64,000 nt of DNA from Channallabes apus (GCA_030522415.1 CM060121.1:16284142-16348141); one strand, 5' to 3'; numbered from the stretch's first letter, positions 52,520 through 63,720 are shown. Program-made: numbers and translations. Notes: generated by a model not told the origin, from the letters alone.

Positions 52520-54836
52520 CTAACAAAACCTAAGATGCCCGCAGAGAGTATCCCATCACAGTTTAGAAGTGAAGACTTTATGGACTTCTTTAATGAAAAA
52601 ATCAATAATATCAGGAAGAAAATAATGGAGGTTCAACCTCTAATAGTATCTCACAATCCAGTTCAGCCTATAGCTTCACATTTAGATTTTCACTGCTTTA
52701 CAGGTATAGGACAGGAAGAGCTGTATAAACTCATCACCTCGGCTAAATCAACAACGTGCCTGTTAGACCCAATCCCAACCAGATTTTTAAAAGAAGTGAT
52801 GCTTACGGTTGGAGAGCCACTTCTAAACATTATTAATTCTTCATTACATCTAGGTCACGTCCCTAAACCTTTCAAGTTAGCAGTTATTAAGCCGCTTCTT
52901 AAAAAATCTAATTTGGACGCGAATGAAATAACAAATTACAGACCGATTTCAAATCTTCTGTTCATATCAAAAATACTAGAAAAAGTAGTATCAGCTCAAA
53001 TATGACATTCTTGCAGGATAACAACATCCTTGAAGAATTTCAGTCAGGCTTCAGGCCCCATCATAGCACAGAAACTGCACTAGTTAAGATTACAAACGAC
53101 TTGTTTTTAGCTTCAGACCAAGGCTGCATCTCAATGCTAGTCCTGCTCGATCTTAGTGCTGCATTCAACACTATAGATCATAATATTCTCATAGATCGCT
53201 TACAAAATTATATAGGTATTCAGGGACAGGCATTAAAATGGTTTAGATCTTACCTGTCTGATCGCTACCATTTTGTAGATCTAAATGGAGAACCGTCTGG
53301 TGTAATGCCAGTGAAATATGGGGTCCCACAAGGGTCAGTTTTAGGACCTCTGTTGTTCTCAATATACATGCTTCCCTTGGGTAACATCATTAGAAGACAT
53401 GGGATTAGTTTCCATTGTTATGCTGATGATACCCAATTATATATCTCAACTAAACCAGACGAAATACCTAAGTTCTCTAGATTAACTGAGTGTTTCCAGG
53501 ACATAAAAGATTGGATGACCAATAACGTTCTTTTATTAAATTCAGATAAGACAGAGATATTACTTATTGGCCCAAAAACCAGCACACAACAGCTTTCACA
53601 ATTCAGCCTGCGCTTAGAAGGATGTACTGTTACTACCAGCTCAGCAGTAAAAGACCTGGGCGTAATATTAGACAGTAACTTGTCTTTTGAAAATCACATT
53701 TCAAATATCACAAAAACAGCCTTTTTCCATCTTCGAAATATTGCTAAACTTAGGAACATCTTATCCGTATCTGATGCAGAAAAACTAGTTCATGCATTCA
53801 TGACCTCCAGACTGGACTATTGTAATGCATTACTAGGTGGTTGTCCTGCATCCTCAATAAACAAGCTTCAGTTAATCCAAAATGCAGCTGCCAGGGTTCT
53901 CACTAGATCCAGAAAATATGATCATATAACGCCAATATTATCATCCCGGCACTGGCTACCTGTTCAGTTTAGAATAAATTACAAAATAGTATTACTTACA
54001 TAAAAGGCCTTAAATGGTTTAGCTCCCACATACCTAACCAGTCTTCTGATGCGCTACAATCCACCACGCGCCTTAAGATCACAAAGCTCCGGACTTCTGG
54101 TAATTCCCAGAATTTCAAAATCTACAAAAGGGGGTAGGGCTTTTTCATGCTTAGCTCCAAAGCTTTGGAATAGCCTTCCAGACAGTGTTCGGGGAGCAGA
54201 CACGGTTTCTCAGTTCAAAAGTAGACTCAAGACGCATCTTTTTAATCTGGCATACACATAACTCATCCCATAATCTCATACTCCAGTACACCTATACCGA
54301 ATGGCAACTACGCTAATTCTCCCCATCTGTTCTGTATTTCTCTACCCATCCCGAGGCATCGGGAGATTTTGCCAGCTTCAGTAGACAAAGGCCGACCCTG
54401 CGAGGTTCCTGAGACATCCAGAGAAGGACCAGCTCCAGCTGGATTCAGCTTTATGATGGTTGGAGCTACACATGCTGCTCCTGTGCTTCCAGTGATCCAG
54501 ACCTCATCTGCCCTCTGCACCTACTGACTCGTCCCTATGCTGAACTGGTCTTCATGTCAATTTAAATAATTTCTGTCATATTGAATTTTCACCTGCACAA
54601 CACACAAGATGTTATATCATTTCTATCTGTTATCGCCCAAATGAGGATGGGTTCCCTGTTGAGTCTGGTTCCTCTCAAGGTTTCTTCCTAATGCCATCTC
54701 AGGGAGTTTTTCCTTGCCACCGTCACCATCACCCTTGGCTTGCTCATCAGAGAAATTTCATTTATTCGTCTCATTATTATTATCTGCACATTTTTCTCAC
54801 ACATCCACACTTCCAATTATTTTCTTTTCTATAATT

Positions 54837-54931
<95 letters not shown>

Positions 54932-55015
54932 TTAAATTTCTTTCATTTTTGTGAAGCTGCTTTGAGACAATGACCATTGTTAAAAGCGCTATATAAATAA
55001 AATTGAATTGGAAAA
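52520..55015 (+). mobile_element. L2/CR1-group LINE, 5'-truncated (copy 1)
   Basis: RT motifs: [19 protein letters not shown] (52935), [20 protein letters not shown] (53035), [50 protein letters not shown] (catalytic ADD, 53425), [41 protein letters not shown] frameshift near 53000 and a TAA at about 54001 interrupt the frame. The 3'UTR contains (TA)n and poly-T (54843-54930). It ends GCGCTATATAAATAAAATTG with TTGAA-type tail repeats. The endonuclease domain is missing. Confidence 0.88.
54843..54930. repeat. (TA)n followed by poly-T
   Basis: About 29 TA units then about 30 T, inside the 3'UTR of LINE copy 1; the matching site in copy 2 holds a Tc1 insertion. Confidence 0.97.
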
Positions 55016-55284
55016 TTGAATTGAATATTTATGTATATACACAAGTTTTTCTTGTGTGTATACAATTTTGGCTGACTTTTAAATTATATTATTATTATTA
55101 TAATTATATATTATTATATATTATAATAATATGATTATAATATACATCATATTATTTTTATTTTCCTGAAATGTGAATCTTTTCTTATTCACACAAAAAC
55201 AAAAATATGAATAATGCTGTTTTTTTTTTTTTTTTTTTATCAAATCATATATACACACAAAAATAATACAATACCATATAAACT
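55016..55284. other. AT-rich intergenic spacer
   Basis: TTA/TAA-rich sequence between LINE copy 1 and the broken Tc1; poly-T at 55221. Confidence 0.5.
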
Positions 55285-55381
55285 ATGATTGGTGAATCTC
55301 AATTTATTGGAATATCATCAAAAAGTTAATTTACAGAATTTCAGTAATTCAATTCAAAAAGTGAAACTCATATCATATATA

Positions 55382-56156
55382 CACTGTAAAAAATCCAACT
55401 TGCAAATTGTTAACTCAATTTAAAATTCCAAGTTAGGTGGACATATTTTTGAGCACAGTGTTGAATTTACTTATAAAATCTATTTAACTGGATTTTACTA
55501 CTATATTGTCCAACAAATATAAACAATCAAGTTGAGGAAACTTAATATTTTGATTTCTTTATTCAATGGTTTCACATCCTGCACTATAAAAAATAAAAAG
55601 TTGCCTTGACTTCAAAAGTTAAGACAACCGGTTGCAAAGCAATTTTGAGTTCACTCAACTTCAGTGGTTGAAGTTGTGCCAAATAATTTAAAAAAGTTAA
55701 TTGAAACTGCTGTTTTAAGTTAGTTATACCTTCCTAAAAAATTACATCTAACTAATCATTATGAGTTTGTTTTTTAAGAAACAAGTAGGTAGCTCAGTGG
55801 TTAAGGCATAGGACTACAGTTCAGAAGATCCCAAGTTCAAACCCCCACAACCACCAAGTTGCCTCTGTTGGTCCCTTGAGCAAGGCCCTTAACCCTCAGA
55901 TGTATAATGAGATAAAAATGTAAGTTGCTCTAGATAAGAATTCACTCAACCCCTTTTTCGGCTTAAAACAAACTCATAATGATTAGTTAGATGTACTTTT
56001 TTGGGAAGGTATAACTAACTTAAAACCGCAGTTTCAATTAACTTTTTTAAATGATTTGGCACAACTTCAACCACTGAAGTTGAGTGAACTTAAAATTGCT
56101 TTGCAGCCGGTTGCCGTAACTTTTTAAGTTAAGTCAACTTTTTATTTTTTACAGTG
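55382..56156. mobile_element. MITE with a long palindrome and a SINE in its loop
   Basis: Terminal repeats CACTGTAAAAAAT and ATTTTTTACAGTG flanked by TA. Inside, 55582-55773 and 55965-56156 are inverted copies of about 190 bp (for example ACTTCAGTGGTTGAAGTTGT against ACAACTTCAACCACTGAAGT). A tRNA-derived SINE occupies the loop. The 55382-55581 stretch repeats the terminal motif and may be a second, truncated MITE. Confidence 0.8.
55784..55940 (+). mobile_element. tRNA-derived SINE (short type)
   Basis: A-box TAGCTCAGTGGTTAAGGC (55790-55807) and B-box AAGTTCAAACCC (55832-55843), then TTGAGCAAGGCCCTTAACCC. A second copy lies at 62055. Too long and without a tRNA fold beyond the head, so not a tRNA gene. 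Confidence 0.8.
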
Positions 56157-56324
56157 TAATAACAACTTGTATATTTCAAGAATTTATTTATTTTATTGTG
56201 ATGATTCTGGCTTACAGCTCATCTCAGAAAATTTTCATATTGTGTTCAAAATTGGAGACTCACAGTGTCACACTTTAATCGGCTAATTAACTTTAAACCC
56301 CTGCAAATGACACAAATGTTCACT

Positions 56325-57058
56325 GCTTATGGTTCAAGTTTTATTGTCGTATGCACGGTAAAATAAAACATGTTCCCCAAGTACAATGAAATTCTTTCTT
56401 TGCTGTCCCCAATGAATGCCACGAAAACATTTAAATAAAATACTAAAATATAAAAAAAGAAAAGAAATATAGGTATGAAAAGAATAGATAACAAATATAT
56501 ATTAAACACAGTTGAAAGGCATAATATGAAAATATTAAAATATGACAACATAAAAAGTATATATATACTGTAAACAGTCCACGGAGTATGTGAAAAAGTC
56601 AGCGATATGTTTGAGCAAGTCCACAGTGAGTATGCAAGGCTGCAGTGGAGTGCAAATTGTGCAAATGATTGTTCAAATGATGGTTATTGTGCAAATGATT
56701 GTGCAAATTCCAAAATCAGTGTCAACAGTCAGGGATACAGGATATAGACCATGAAAACTCCTGTCAGCTGTTTAGGAGTCTGATGGCAATGCAGTTCTCC
56801 AGCGGATTTTGCCATAGTAAATGCTCTGCAGGGACAGCAGCAACGTCCATGTGATGTCTTCACCACTCACTGCAGGCGTTTGAATTTGTTAAGTGCCCAA
56901 GTGAGGTCGTCACTGATGTAGACGCCGAGATATTTAAATCTGCTCACCCTCTCCACTTGGAGCTCCTGGATGAACAGTTCTCTATGAGGTCCTTTCTCCT
57001 TTCTCATGTCCACTATCATCTCCTTTGTCTAGTCTGTGTTGAAGGAGAGGTTGTTATC
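56325..57058 (-). mobile_element. Rex1/CR1-type LINE 3' fragment
   Basis: Minus-strand pieces EMIVDMRKERTSYRELFIQE and LQVERVSRFKYLGVYISDDL then TWALNKFKRLQ match the RT thumb region of Rex1-type elements. The 3' end (TATTGTCGTATGCACGG complement) is near 56340. The frame is interrupted. Inserted in the old Tc1. Confidence 0.68.
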
Positions 57059-57586
57059 GTCTAAAGAAGCTGGCTGTTCATGGAATTAATTAAATGGGAG
57101 GAAATAACTGCAGCCTTTTAAATTTTGCCTTTTATCAGGCAAAATTTTTGTCTTTTATCAGGTCCAAGGACAGCACAGTCGTCTATAAGGGAAGTTTTAG
57201 AGCATTTCATACTTCCCTCCGCTGACCAGCTTTATGGAAAAGCTGAGTCTATTTTCCAGCAGGACTTGGCATCTGCCCACCCTGGCAAAAGTACTAATAC
57301 ATGGTATAAAGACCATCAGGTATAAGGACCATGGTATCCCTGTGCTTGATTGGCCAGCAAACTTGCCCTACCTAAAGACAAGTCTGGTTTCTGTGTTGTT
57401 TGGTCTGGTGTCTCGCAGAAGAGCTGATGTCTGCTATCAGAGCAACCTGGGCTTTCAATTCAATTCAATTCAATTTTATTTATATAGCGCTTTTAACAAT
57501 GGTCATTGTCTCAAAGCAGCTTCACAGAAATTAAGGAAATTTAACAAACACACACACAAAAAAAAAAAAAAATATATATATATATA

Positions 57587-59203
57587 CAGTGGTGTGAAAA
57601 ACTATTTGCCCCCTTCCTGATTTCTTATTCTTTTGCATGTTTGTCACACTTAAATGTTTCTGCTTATCAAAAACCATTAACTATTAGTCAAAGATAACAT
57701 AATTGAACACAAAATGCAGTTTTTAAATGAAGGTTTACGTTATTAAGGGAGAAAAAAAACCTCCAAATCTACATCGCCCTGTGTGAAAAAGTGATTGCCC
57801 CCCTTGTTAAAAAATAACTTAACTGTGGTTTATCACACCTGAGTTCAATTTCTGTAGTCACCCCCAGGCCTGATTACTGCCACACCTGTTTCAATCAAGA
57901 AATCACTTAAATAGGAGCTACCTGACACAGAGAAGTAGACTAAAAGCACCTCAAAAGCTAGACATCATGTCAAGATCCAAAGAAATTCAGGAACAAATGA
58001 GAACAAAAGTAATTGAGATCTATCAGTCTGGTAAAGGTTATAAAGCCATTTCTAAAGCTTTGGGACTCCAGCGAACCACAGTGAGAGCCATTATCCACAA
58101 ATGGCAAAAACATGGAACAGTGGTGAACCTTCCCAGGAGTGGCCGGCCGACCAAAATTACCCCAAGAGCGCAGAGACGACTCATCCGAGAGGCCACAAAA
58201 GACCCCAGGACAACATCTAAAGAACTGCAGGCCTCACTTGCCTCAATTAAGGTCAGTGTTCACGACTCCACCATAAGAAAGAGACTGGGCAAAAACACCT
58301 GCATGGCAGATTTCCAAGGCGCAAACCACTTTTAAGCAAAAAGAACATTAAGGCTCGTCTCAATTTTGCTAAAAAACATCTCAATGATTGCCAAGACTTT
58401 TGGGAAAATACCTTGTGGACCGACGAGACAAAAGTTGAATTTTTTGGAAGGTGTGTGTCCCATTACATCTGGCGTAAAAGTAACACAGCATTTCAGAAAA
58501 AGAACATCATACCAACAGTAAAATATGGTGGTGGTAGTGTGATGGTCTGGGGTTGTTTTGCTGCTTCAGGACCTGGAAGGCTTGCTGTGATAGATGGAAC
58601 CATGAATTCTACTGTCTACCAAAAAATCCTGAAGGAGAATGTCCGGCCATCTGTTCGTCAACTCAAGCTGAAGCGATCTTGGGTGCTGCATCAGGACAAT
58701 GACCCAAAACAAAGCAAATCCACCTCTGAATGGCTGAAGAAAAACAAAATGAAGACTTTGGAGTGGCCTAGTCAAAGTCCTGACCTGAATCCTATTGAGA
58801 TGTTGTGGCATGACCTTAAAAAGGCGGTTCATGCTAGAAAACACTCAAATAAAGCTGAATTACAACAATTCTGCAAAGATGAGTGGGCCAAAATTCCTCC
58901 AGAGCGCTGTAAAAGACTCGTTGCAAGTTATCGCAAACGCTTGATTGCAGTTATTACTGCTAACGGTGGCCCAACCAGTTATTAGGTTCAGGGGGCAATT
59001 ACTTTTTCACACAGGGCCATGTAGGTTTGGATTTTTTTTCTCCCTAAATAATAAAACCCCTCATTTAAAAACTGCATTTTGTGTTTACTTGTGTTATCTT
59101 TGACTAATAGTTAAATGTGTTTGATGATCAGAAACATTTTGTGTGACAAACATGCAAAAGAATAAGAAATCAGGAGGGGGGCAAATAGTTTTTCACACCA
59201 CTG
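57587..59203 (+). mobile_element. Tc1-like transposon, complete with both terminal repeats
   Basis: 1617 bp, bounded by TA. Inverted repeats of about 200 bp start CAGTGGTGTGAAAAACTATT and end AATAGTTTTTCACACCACTG. The subterminal direct-repeat-like motif GTGTGAAAAAGTGATTGCCC is also mirrored (GGGGGCAATTACTTTTTCAC). It encodes one transposase gene (57967-58985). Inserted into the TA microsatellite of LINE copy 2. Confidence 0.94.
57967..58985 (+). pseudogene. Tc1 transposase, one frameshift
   Basis: Cut-and-paste transposase of the DD34E type. Frame 1 (57967-58335) has the paired helix-turn-helix DNA-binding region: YQSGKGYKAISKALGLQRTT, the GRPTKI motif and KDPRTTSKELQ. Frame 2 (to 58985) has the catalytic core: WTDETKVEFFG (first Asp), VMVWGCFAASGPG, HQDNDPKQSKS (second Asp), [15 protein letters not shown] (Glu), and the natural C-terminal end NGGPTSY. 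A single base appears lost at about 58296-58302; otherwise no stop is seen. Expected length is about 340 residues, so all domains are present. Confidence 0.88.
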
Positions 59204-59345
59204 TATATATATATATATATCTATATTATATATATATTCTATATAATATATATATTATATAGAATAATTATATATAAAATAATAAATCAATAAATAAAAT
59301 TATAATAGAAAATAAATAAATAAAAACAAATAATAATAATAATTA
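59204..59345. repeat. TA-rich and AAT-rich low-complexity tract
   Basis: Right-hand part of the LINE copy 2 microsatellite, split by the Tc1 insertion. Confidence 0.85.
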
Positions 59346-61289
59346 TAGAAAAGAAAAGAATTGGAAGTGTGGATGTGTGAGAAAAATGTGCAGATAATAA
59401 TGAATGAAATTTCTCTGATGAGCAAGCCAAGGGTGACGGCGACGGTGGCAAGGAAAAACTCCCTGAGATGGCATTAGGAAGAAACCTTGAGAGGAACCAG
59501 ACTCAACAGGGAACCCATCCTCATTTGGGCGATAACAGATAGAAATGATATAACATCTTGTGTGTTGTGCAGGTGAAAATTCAATATGACAGAAATTATT
59601 TAAATTGACATGAAGACCAGTTCAGCATAGGGACGAGTCAGTAGGTGCAGAGGGCAGATGAGGTCTGGATCACTGGAAGCACAGGAGCAGCATGTGTAGC
59701 TCCAACCATCATAAAGCTGAATCCAGTTGGAGCTGGTCCTTCTCTGGATGCCTCAGGAACCTCGCAGGGTCGGCCTTTGTCTACTGAAGCTGGCAAAATC
59801 TCCCGATGCCTCGGGATGGGTAGAGAAATACAGAACAGATGGGGAGAATTAGCGTAGTTGCCATTCGGTATAGGTGTACTGGAGTATGAGTACTGGGATG
59901 AGCTATGTGTATGCCAGATTAAAAAGATGCGTCTTGAGTCTACTTTTGAACTGAGAAACCGTGTCTGCTCCCCGAACACTGTCTGGAAGGCTATTCCAAA
60001 GCTTTGGAGCTAAATATGAAAAAGCCCTACCCCCTTTTGTAGATTTTGAAATTCTGGGAACTACCAGAAGTCCGGAGTTTTGTGATCTTAAGGCGCGTGG
60101 TGGATTGTAGCGTATCAGAAGACTGGTTAGGTATGTGGGAGCTAAACCATTTAAGGCCTTGTATGTAAGTAATACTATTTTGTAATTTATTCTAAACTGA
60201 ACAGGTAGCCAGTGCAGGGATGATAATATTGGGGTTATATGATCATATTTTCTGGATCTAGTGAGAACCCTGGCAGCTGCATTTTGGATTAACTGAAGCT
60301 TGTTTATTGAGGATGCAGGACAGCCACCTAGTAATGCATTACAATAGTCCAGTCTGGAGGTCATGAATGCATGAACTAGTTTTTCTGCATCAGATACGGA
60401 TAAGATGTTCCTAAGTTTAGCAATATTTCGAAGATGGAAAAAGGCTGTTTTTGTGATATTTGAAATGTGATTTTCAAAAGACAAGTTACTGTCTAATATT
60501 ACTCCCAGATCTTTTACTGCTGAGCTGGTAATAACAGTACATCCTTCTAAGCGCAAGCTGAATTGTGAAAGCTGTTGTGTGCTGGTTTTTGGGCCAATAA
60601 GTAATATCTCTGTCTTATCTGAATTTAATAAAAGAAAGTTATTGGTCATCCAATCTTTTATGTCCTGGACACACTCAGTTAATCTAGAGAACTTAGGTAT
60701 TTCGTCTGGTTTAGTTGAGATATATAATTGGGTATCATCAGCATAACAATGGAAACTAATCCCATGTCTTCTAATGATGTTACCCAAGGGAAGCATGTAT
60801 ATTGAGAACAACAGAGGTCCTAAAACTGACCCTTGTGGGACCCCATATTTCACTGGCATTATACCAGACGGTTCTCCATTTAGATCTACAAAATGGTAGC
60901 GATCAGACAGGTAAGATCTAAACCATTTTAGTGCCTGTCCCTGAATACCTATATAATTTTGTAAGCGATCTATGAGAATATTATGATCTATAGTGTCGAA
61001 TGCAGCACTAAGATCAAGCAGGACTAGCAATGAGATGCAGCCTTGGTCTGAAGCTAAAAACAAGTCATTTGTAATCTTAACTAGTGCAGTTTCTGTGCTA
61101 TGATGAGGCCTGAAACCTGACTGAAATTCTTCAAGGATGTTGTTTAGGGTCAAGGATTAAGAGCTTCTGCTCTTCTGTGCTGTTGTCATACTTTTCAGCA
61201 GGCCAACATTTCTGTGTTAAAAATCTTTTTTTTTATTGGTCTTAAATAATAAAGTATTACATTTTTCTGAGGTACCACCACCTGAGGTA

Positions 61290-61495
61290 CCACTCCCCAT
61301 CCACTAATCCATCCTGAATATTAAGAGCGATGTTATCATACCATCCTTATATGTCCCTTAGATGACCAGCAGCCGATGTGCTTCCCCGTCTGGGAAGGTT
61401 TGCGTCAGGAAGGGCATCTGGTGTAAAACCTGTGCCAAGTTGTTGTGTGGATTGATGGTTTTGATCCCTTGACTGGAGCAGCCAAAAGGCTAACA
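61290..61495 (+). mobile_element. SINE/LINE-tail fragment
   Basis: GGAAGGGCATCTGGTGTAAA, ACCTGTGCCAAGTTG and GGAGCAGCCAAAAGGCTAAC with ACAAC tail: a common 3' module of fish SINEs. Inserted in the right arm of the old Tc1. Confidence 0.6.
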
Positions 61496-61607
61496 ACAAC
61501 TTAAAATCTATCACCCTGTGCGTAATGAATATATATTATAATATGAGTTACACTTTTTGAATTGAATTACTAAAATATTTTTTTTTTGATGATATCCTAC
61601 TTTAATG

Positions 61608-61631
61608 TGTGTGTGTGTGTGTGTGTGTGTA
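61608..61631. repeat. (GT)n microsatellite
   Basis: GT repeat followed by a Tc1-terminus-like TACAGTATTGTGCAAAAGTC. Confidence 0.9.
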
Positions 61632-61689
61632 CAGTTGATTTACGTACAGTATTGTGCAAAAGTCTTGGGAACATACAAACAAAACAAAA

Positions 61690-62045
61690 AAAAACAATTA
61701 TGAATAAAAGCAGAGAGGCGTCTCTTATTCATATGTACTGGACATGCCCGAATTTTTAAAAATTCTGGAGGGATGTTTTTAAAACCTTGTTTTTAAGACC
61801 CTCTGATTGCTCTTTTTGGTATCACTGGAGAGGAAGATAAGCTCTAGATAAGTCTAACTCCAGCTAAACAGCGTTTATTATCTTTTGTGACACGCCTGGC
61901 CAGGCATTCTCTTTTATTCAAGTGGAAGGATGCTACAGTAGATACAGCTTTGTGCAGTTTTATAAGTAAAACATCTGGATAAAACATCTGAAAACTGGTC
62001 TGTTCTATAACATGTTACTTTCTTTATATATATTATGTAATGTTA
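61690..62045 (+). mobile_element. L1/Tx1-type LINE C-terminal fragment
   Basis: Broken frames giving LIHMYWTCP and FVTRLARHSLLFKWKDA, similar to the region after the zinc-knuckle of the L1-like element at 29780-30090. Confidence 0.55.
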
Positions 62046-62054
62046 TTTATTCAT

Positions 62055-62180
62055 TTCAGGGGTAGCTCAGTGGTTAAGGCATTGGACTACAGTTTGGGAG
62101 ATCCCATGTTCAAATTCCATGACCACCAAGTTGTCCCTGTTGAGCCCTTGAGCAAGGCCCTTAACTCTCAACTGGTCAGT
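62055..62180 (+). mobile_element. tRNA-derived SINE (short type), second copy
   Basis: GGTAGCTCAGTGGTTAAGGC A-box and TGTTCAAATTCC B-box, then CCTTGAGCAAGGCCCTTAAC; same family as 55784-55940. Confidence 0.8.
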
Positions 62181-62186
62181 ACAGTA

Positions 62187-62640
62187 CAGTGGGTACGGAA
62201 AGTATTCAGACCCCCTTAAATTTTTCACTCTTTGTTATATTGCAGCCATTTGCTAAAATCATTTAAGTTCATTTTTTTTCTCATTATTGTACACACAGCA
62301 TCCCATATTGACAGAAAAACACAGAATTGTTAACATTTTTGCAAATTTATTAAAAAAAAAGAAAAACTGAAATATCACATGGTCCTAAGTATTCAGACCC
62401 ACAAAAGCACTCTTTTTTTGATCTAATACAGCCATAAGTCTTTTTGGGAAAGATACAACTAGTCATTCCTCCTTGCAGATCCTCTCCAGTTCTGGCAGGT
62501 TGGATGGTAAACAATGGTGGACAGCCATTTTTAGGTCTCTCCAGAGATGCTCAATTGGGTTTAAGTCAGGGCTCTGGCTGGGCCATTCAAGAACAGTCAC
62601 AGAGTTGTTGTGAAGCCACTCCTTCAGAGAGAGAGAGAGA
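62187..62640 (-). mobile_element. Tc1-like element end with transposase C-terminal piece
   Basis: Begins CAGTGGGTACGGAAAGTATT after TA, a recurrent fish Tc1 terminus. On the minus strand 62620-62465 reads [20 protein letters not shown] (catalytic Glu) and ELERICKEE. Truncated at a (GA)n tract at 62628-62646; the other end is missing. Confidence 0.75.
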
Positions 62641-62649
62641 GAGAGAGTA

Positions 62650-63072
62650 CTGTTTATATATACAGATGAGCCTAAAATGTATTCACACTTCAAGAGTTAT
62701 TTATGGCCTTTTTCAAAACTAGAATTGAATTATGTGTTGTATTATGTTTCGTCTAAAGATGTCAGTAGTCGAAGGCTGAGGCTATCATGTGTCTGTCAGA
62801 AGAGAATCATATACTTTTCATGTTGAAGTGTGTTTACACGCATAGACATGAAACACATCCACTCGAATCGCCGCACTACAGTGACATCTAGTGGTCAATC
62901 TACAGAGTGCAAACAGAATAATGTTACAATAGTGTTATAAAATATTCCCACGTCAGAGATTCAGATACACATCCTCACCTTCGATTCAGATGCACACTGA
63001 TAACTGACATTAACTACATTAGCTATGTTTGCATGGATATTATTTATTCAATTCAATTAAAACATATTTGAC
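62650..63072. other. Intergenic, nothing recognised
   Basis: No gene or element identified. Confidence 0.4.
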
Positions 63073-63085
63073 ATAATGATGAAAA

Positions 63086-63354
63086 TAGTTTGCATGTTCT
63101 CCCCGTGCTTGGTGGGTTTCCTCCGGGTACTCCGGTTTCCTCCCACAGTCCAAAGATATGCAGGTTAGGCTAATTAGCGTTTCTAAATTGCCCGTAGTGT
63201 GTGATTGGGTGTGTGAGTGTGTGTATGTGTGTGTGCCCTGCGATGGATTGGCACCCTGTCCAGGGTGTACCCCGCCTAGTGCCCGAAGTCTCCTGGGCTC
63301 CCCCGCGACCCTGAACACAGGATTAAGCGGTATAGAAAATGAATGAATGAATGA
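63086..63354 (+). mobile_element. HE1/V-SINE-like element, 5'-truncated with target duplication
   Basis: A perfect 13-bp direct repeat ATAATGATGAAAA flanks it (63073-63085, 63355-63367). It lacks the tRNA head and starts at the GCATGTTCTCCCCGTGCTTG module. The 3' end is GATTAAGCGGTATAGAAAAT with GAAT tail units. Confidence 0.93.
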
Positions 63355-63374
63355 ATAATGATGAAAAGTACAGT

Positions 63375-63553
63375 GTCAAGATTCAAAATTTTTTATTTGT
63401 CACATGCATAGTTATACAAGTACAGCACGCAGTGAAAGGTATCCTGAACCGCTCCTACTTTGTGCAAATGACAGAAGAAACAAAAGATATAATAATCTAT
63501 TAAATAAAAATAAAAACAATTTCAAAAATTACAAAAAAGTACAAAATGTAAAC

Positions 63554-63597
<44 letters not shown>

Positions 63598-63720
63598 CTC
63601 TGATTTGCAAGAGTGTATATGCAAAAAGGTAAACAAGATAAAATGTAGTGCATTTTCCTCAACTTATTTTACAATTTAAGTTACAACTTCCTTTTGGGAT
63701 TAATAAAGTACTCCATCAAT
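63375..63720 (-). mobile_element. Probable Rex1/CR1-type LINE 3' fragment
   Basis: TTTTTTATTTGTCACATGCA and GCACGCAGTGAAAGG are the complement of the terminus seen at 50190-50240. Contains (AAT)n at 63556-63596. Confidence 0.5.

Larger units (their letters stand above)
57455..61145 (-). mobile_element. L2/CR1-group LINE, 5'-truncated (copy 2)
   Basis: Same family as 52520-55015 with very high identity by eye. The 3' end at 57455 has a tail of TCAAT units. Minus-strand frame 61153-59903 is open for 416 codons, from [20 protein letters not shown] through [11 protein letters not shown] (catalytic ADD) to [13 protein letters not shown] and the natural stop. The N-terminal endonuclease is missing. 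A Tc1 element sits in its 3'UTR at 57587-59203. Confidence 0.9.
55285..61595 (+). mobile_element. Old Tc1-like element, exploded by nested insertions
   Basis: Left terminal repeat 55285-55380 and 56159-56260 (TATTGGAATATCATCAAAAA; TTCAGTAATTCAATTCAAAA); right counterpart at 61500-61595 (TTTTTGAATTGAATTACTAA, TTTTTTTGATGATATCC). Transposase fragments remain at 57060-57455 (VLEHFILPSADQLYG, ESIFQQDLASAHPGK, GIPVLDWPAN, and RADVCYQSNLG-like C-terminal frame) and 61150-61250. Insertions: a palindromic MITE in the left repeat, a Rex1-type LINE piece, L2-like copy 2 (with a younger Tc1) and a SINE tail. Not functional. Confidence 0.75.

Noticed and set aside
54714..54977. Open frames over TA and poly-T tract
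   Set aside because: Low-complexity translation of the LINE 3'UTR.
55784..55860. Possible tRNA gene (GTAGCTCAGTGGTTAAGGC start)
   Set aside because: Same head occurs at 62055 followed by a shared non-tRNA body, so it is a SINE.
59645..59857. 70-codon frame also found in inverse at 54308-54520
   Set aside because: Antisense of the LINE 3'UTR in both copies; repeated because the LINE is repeated, not because it is a gene.
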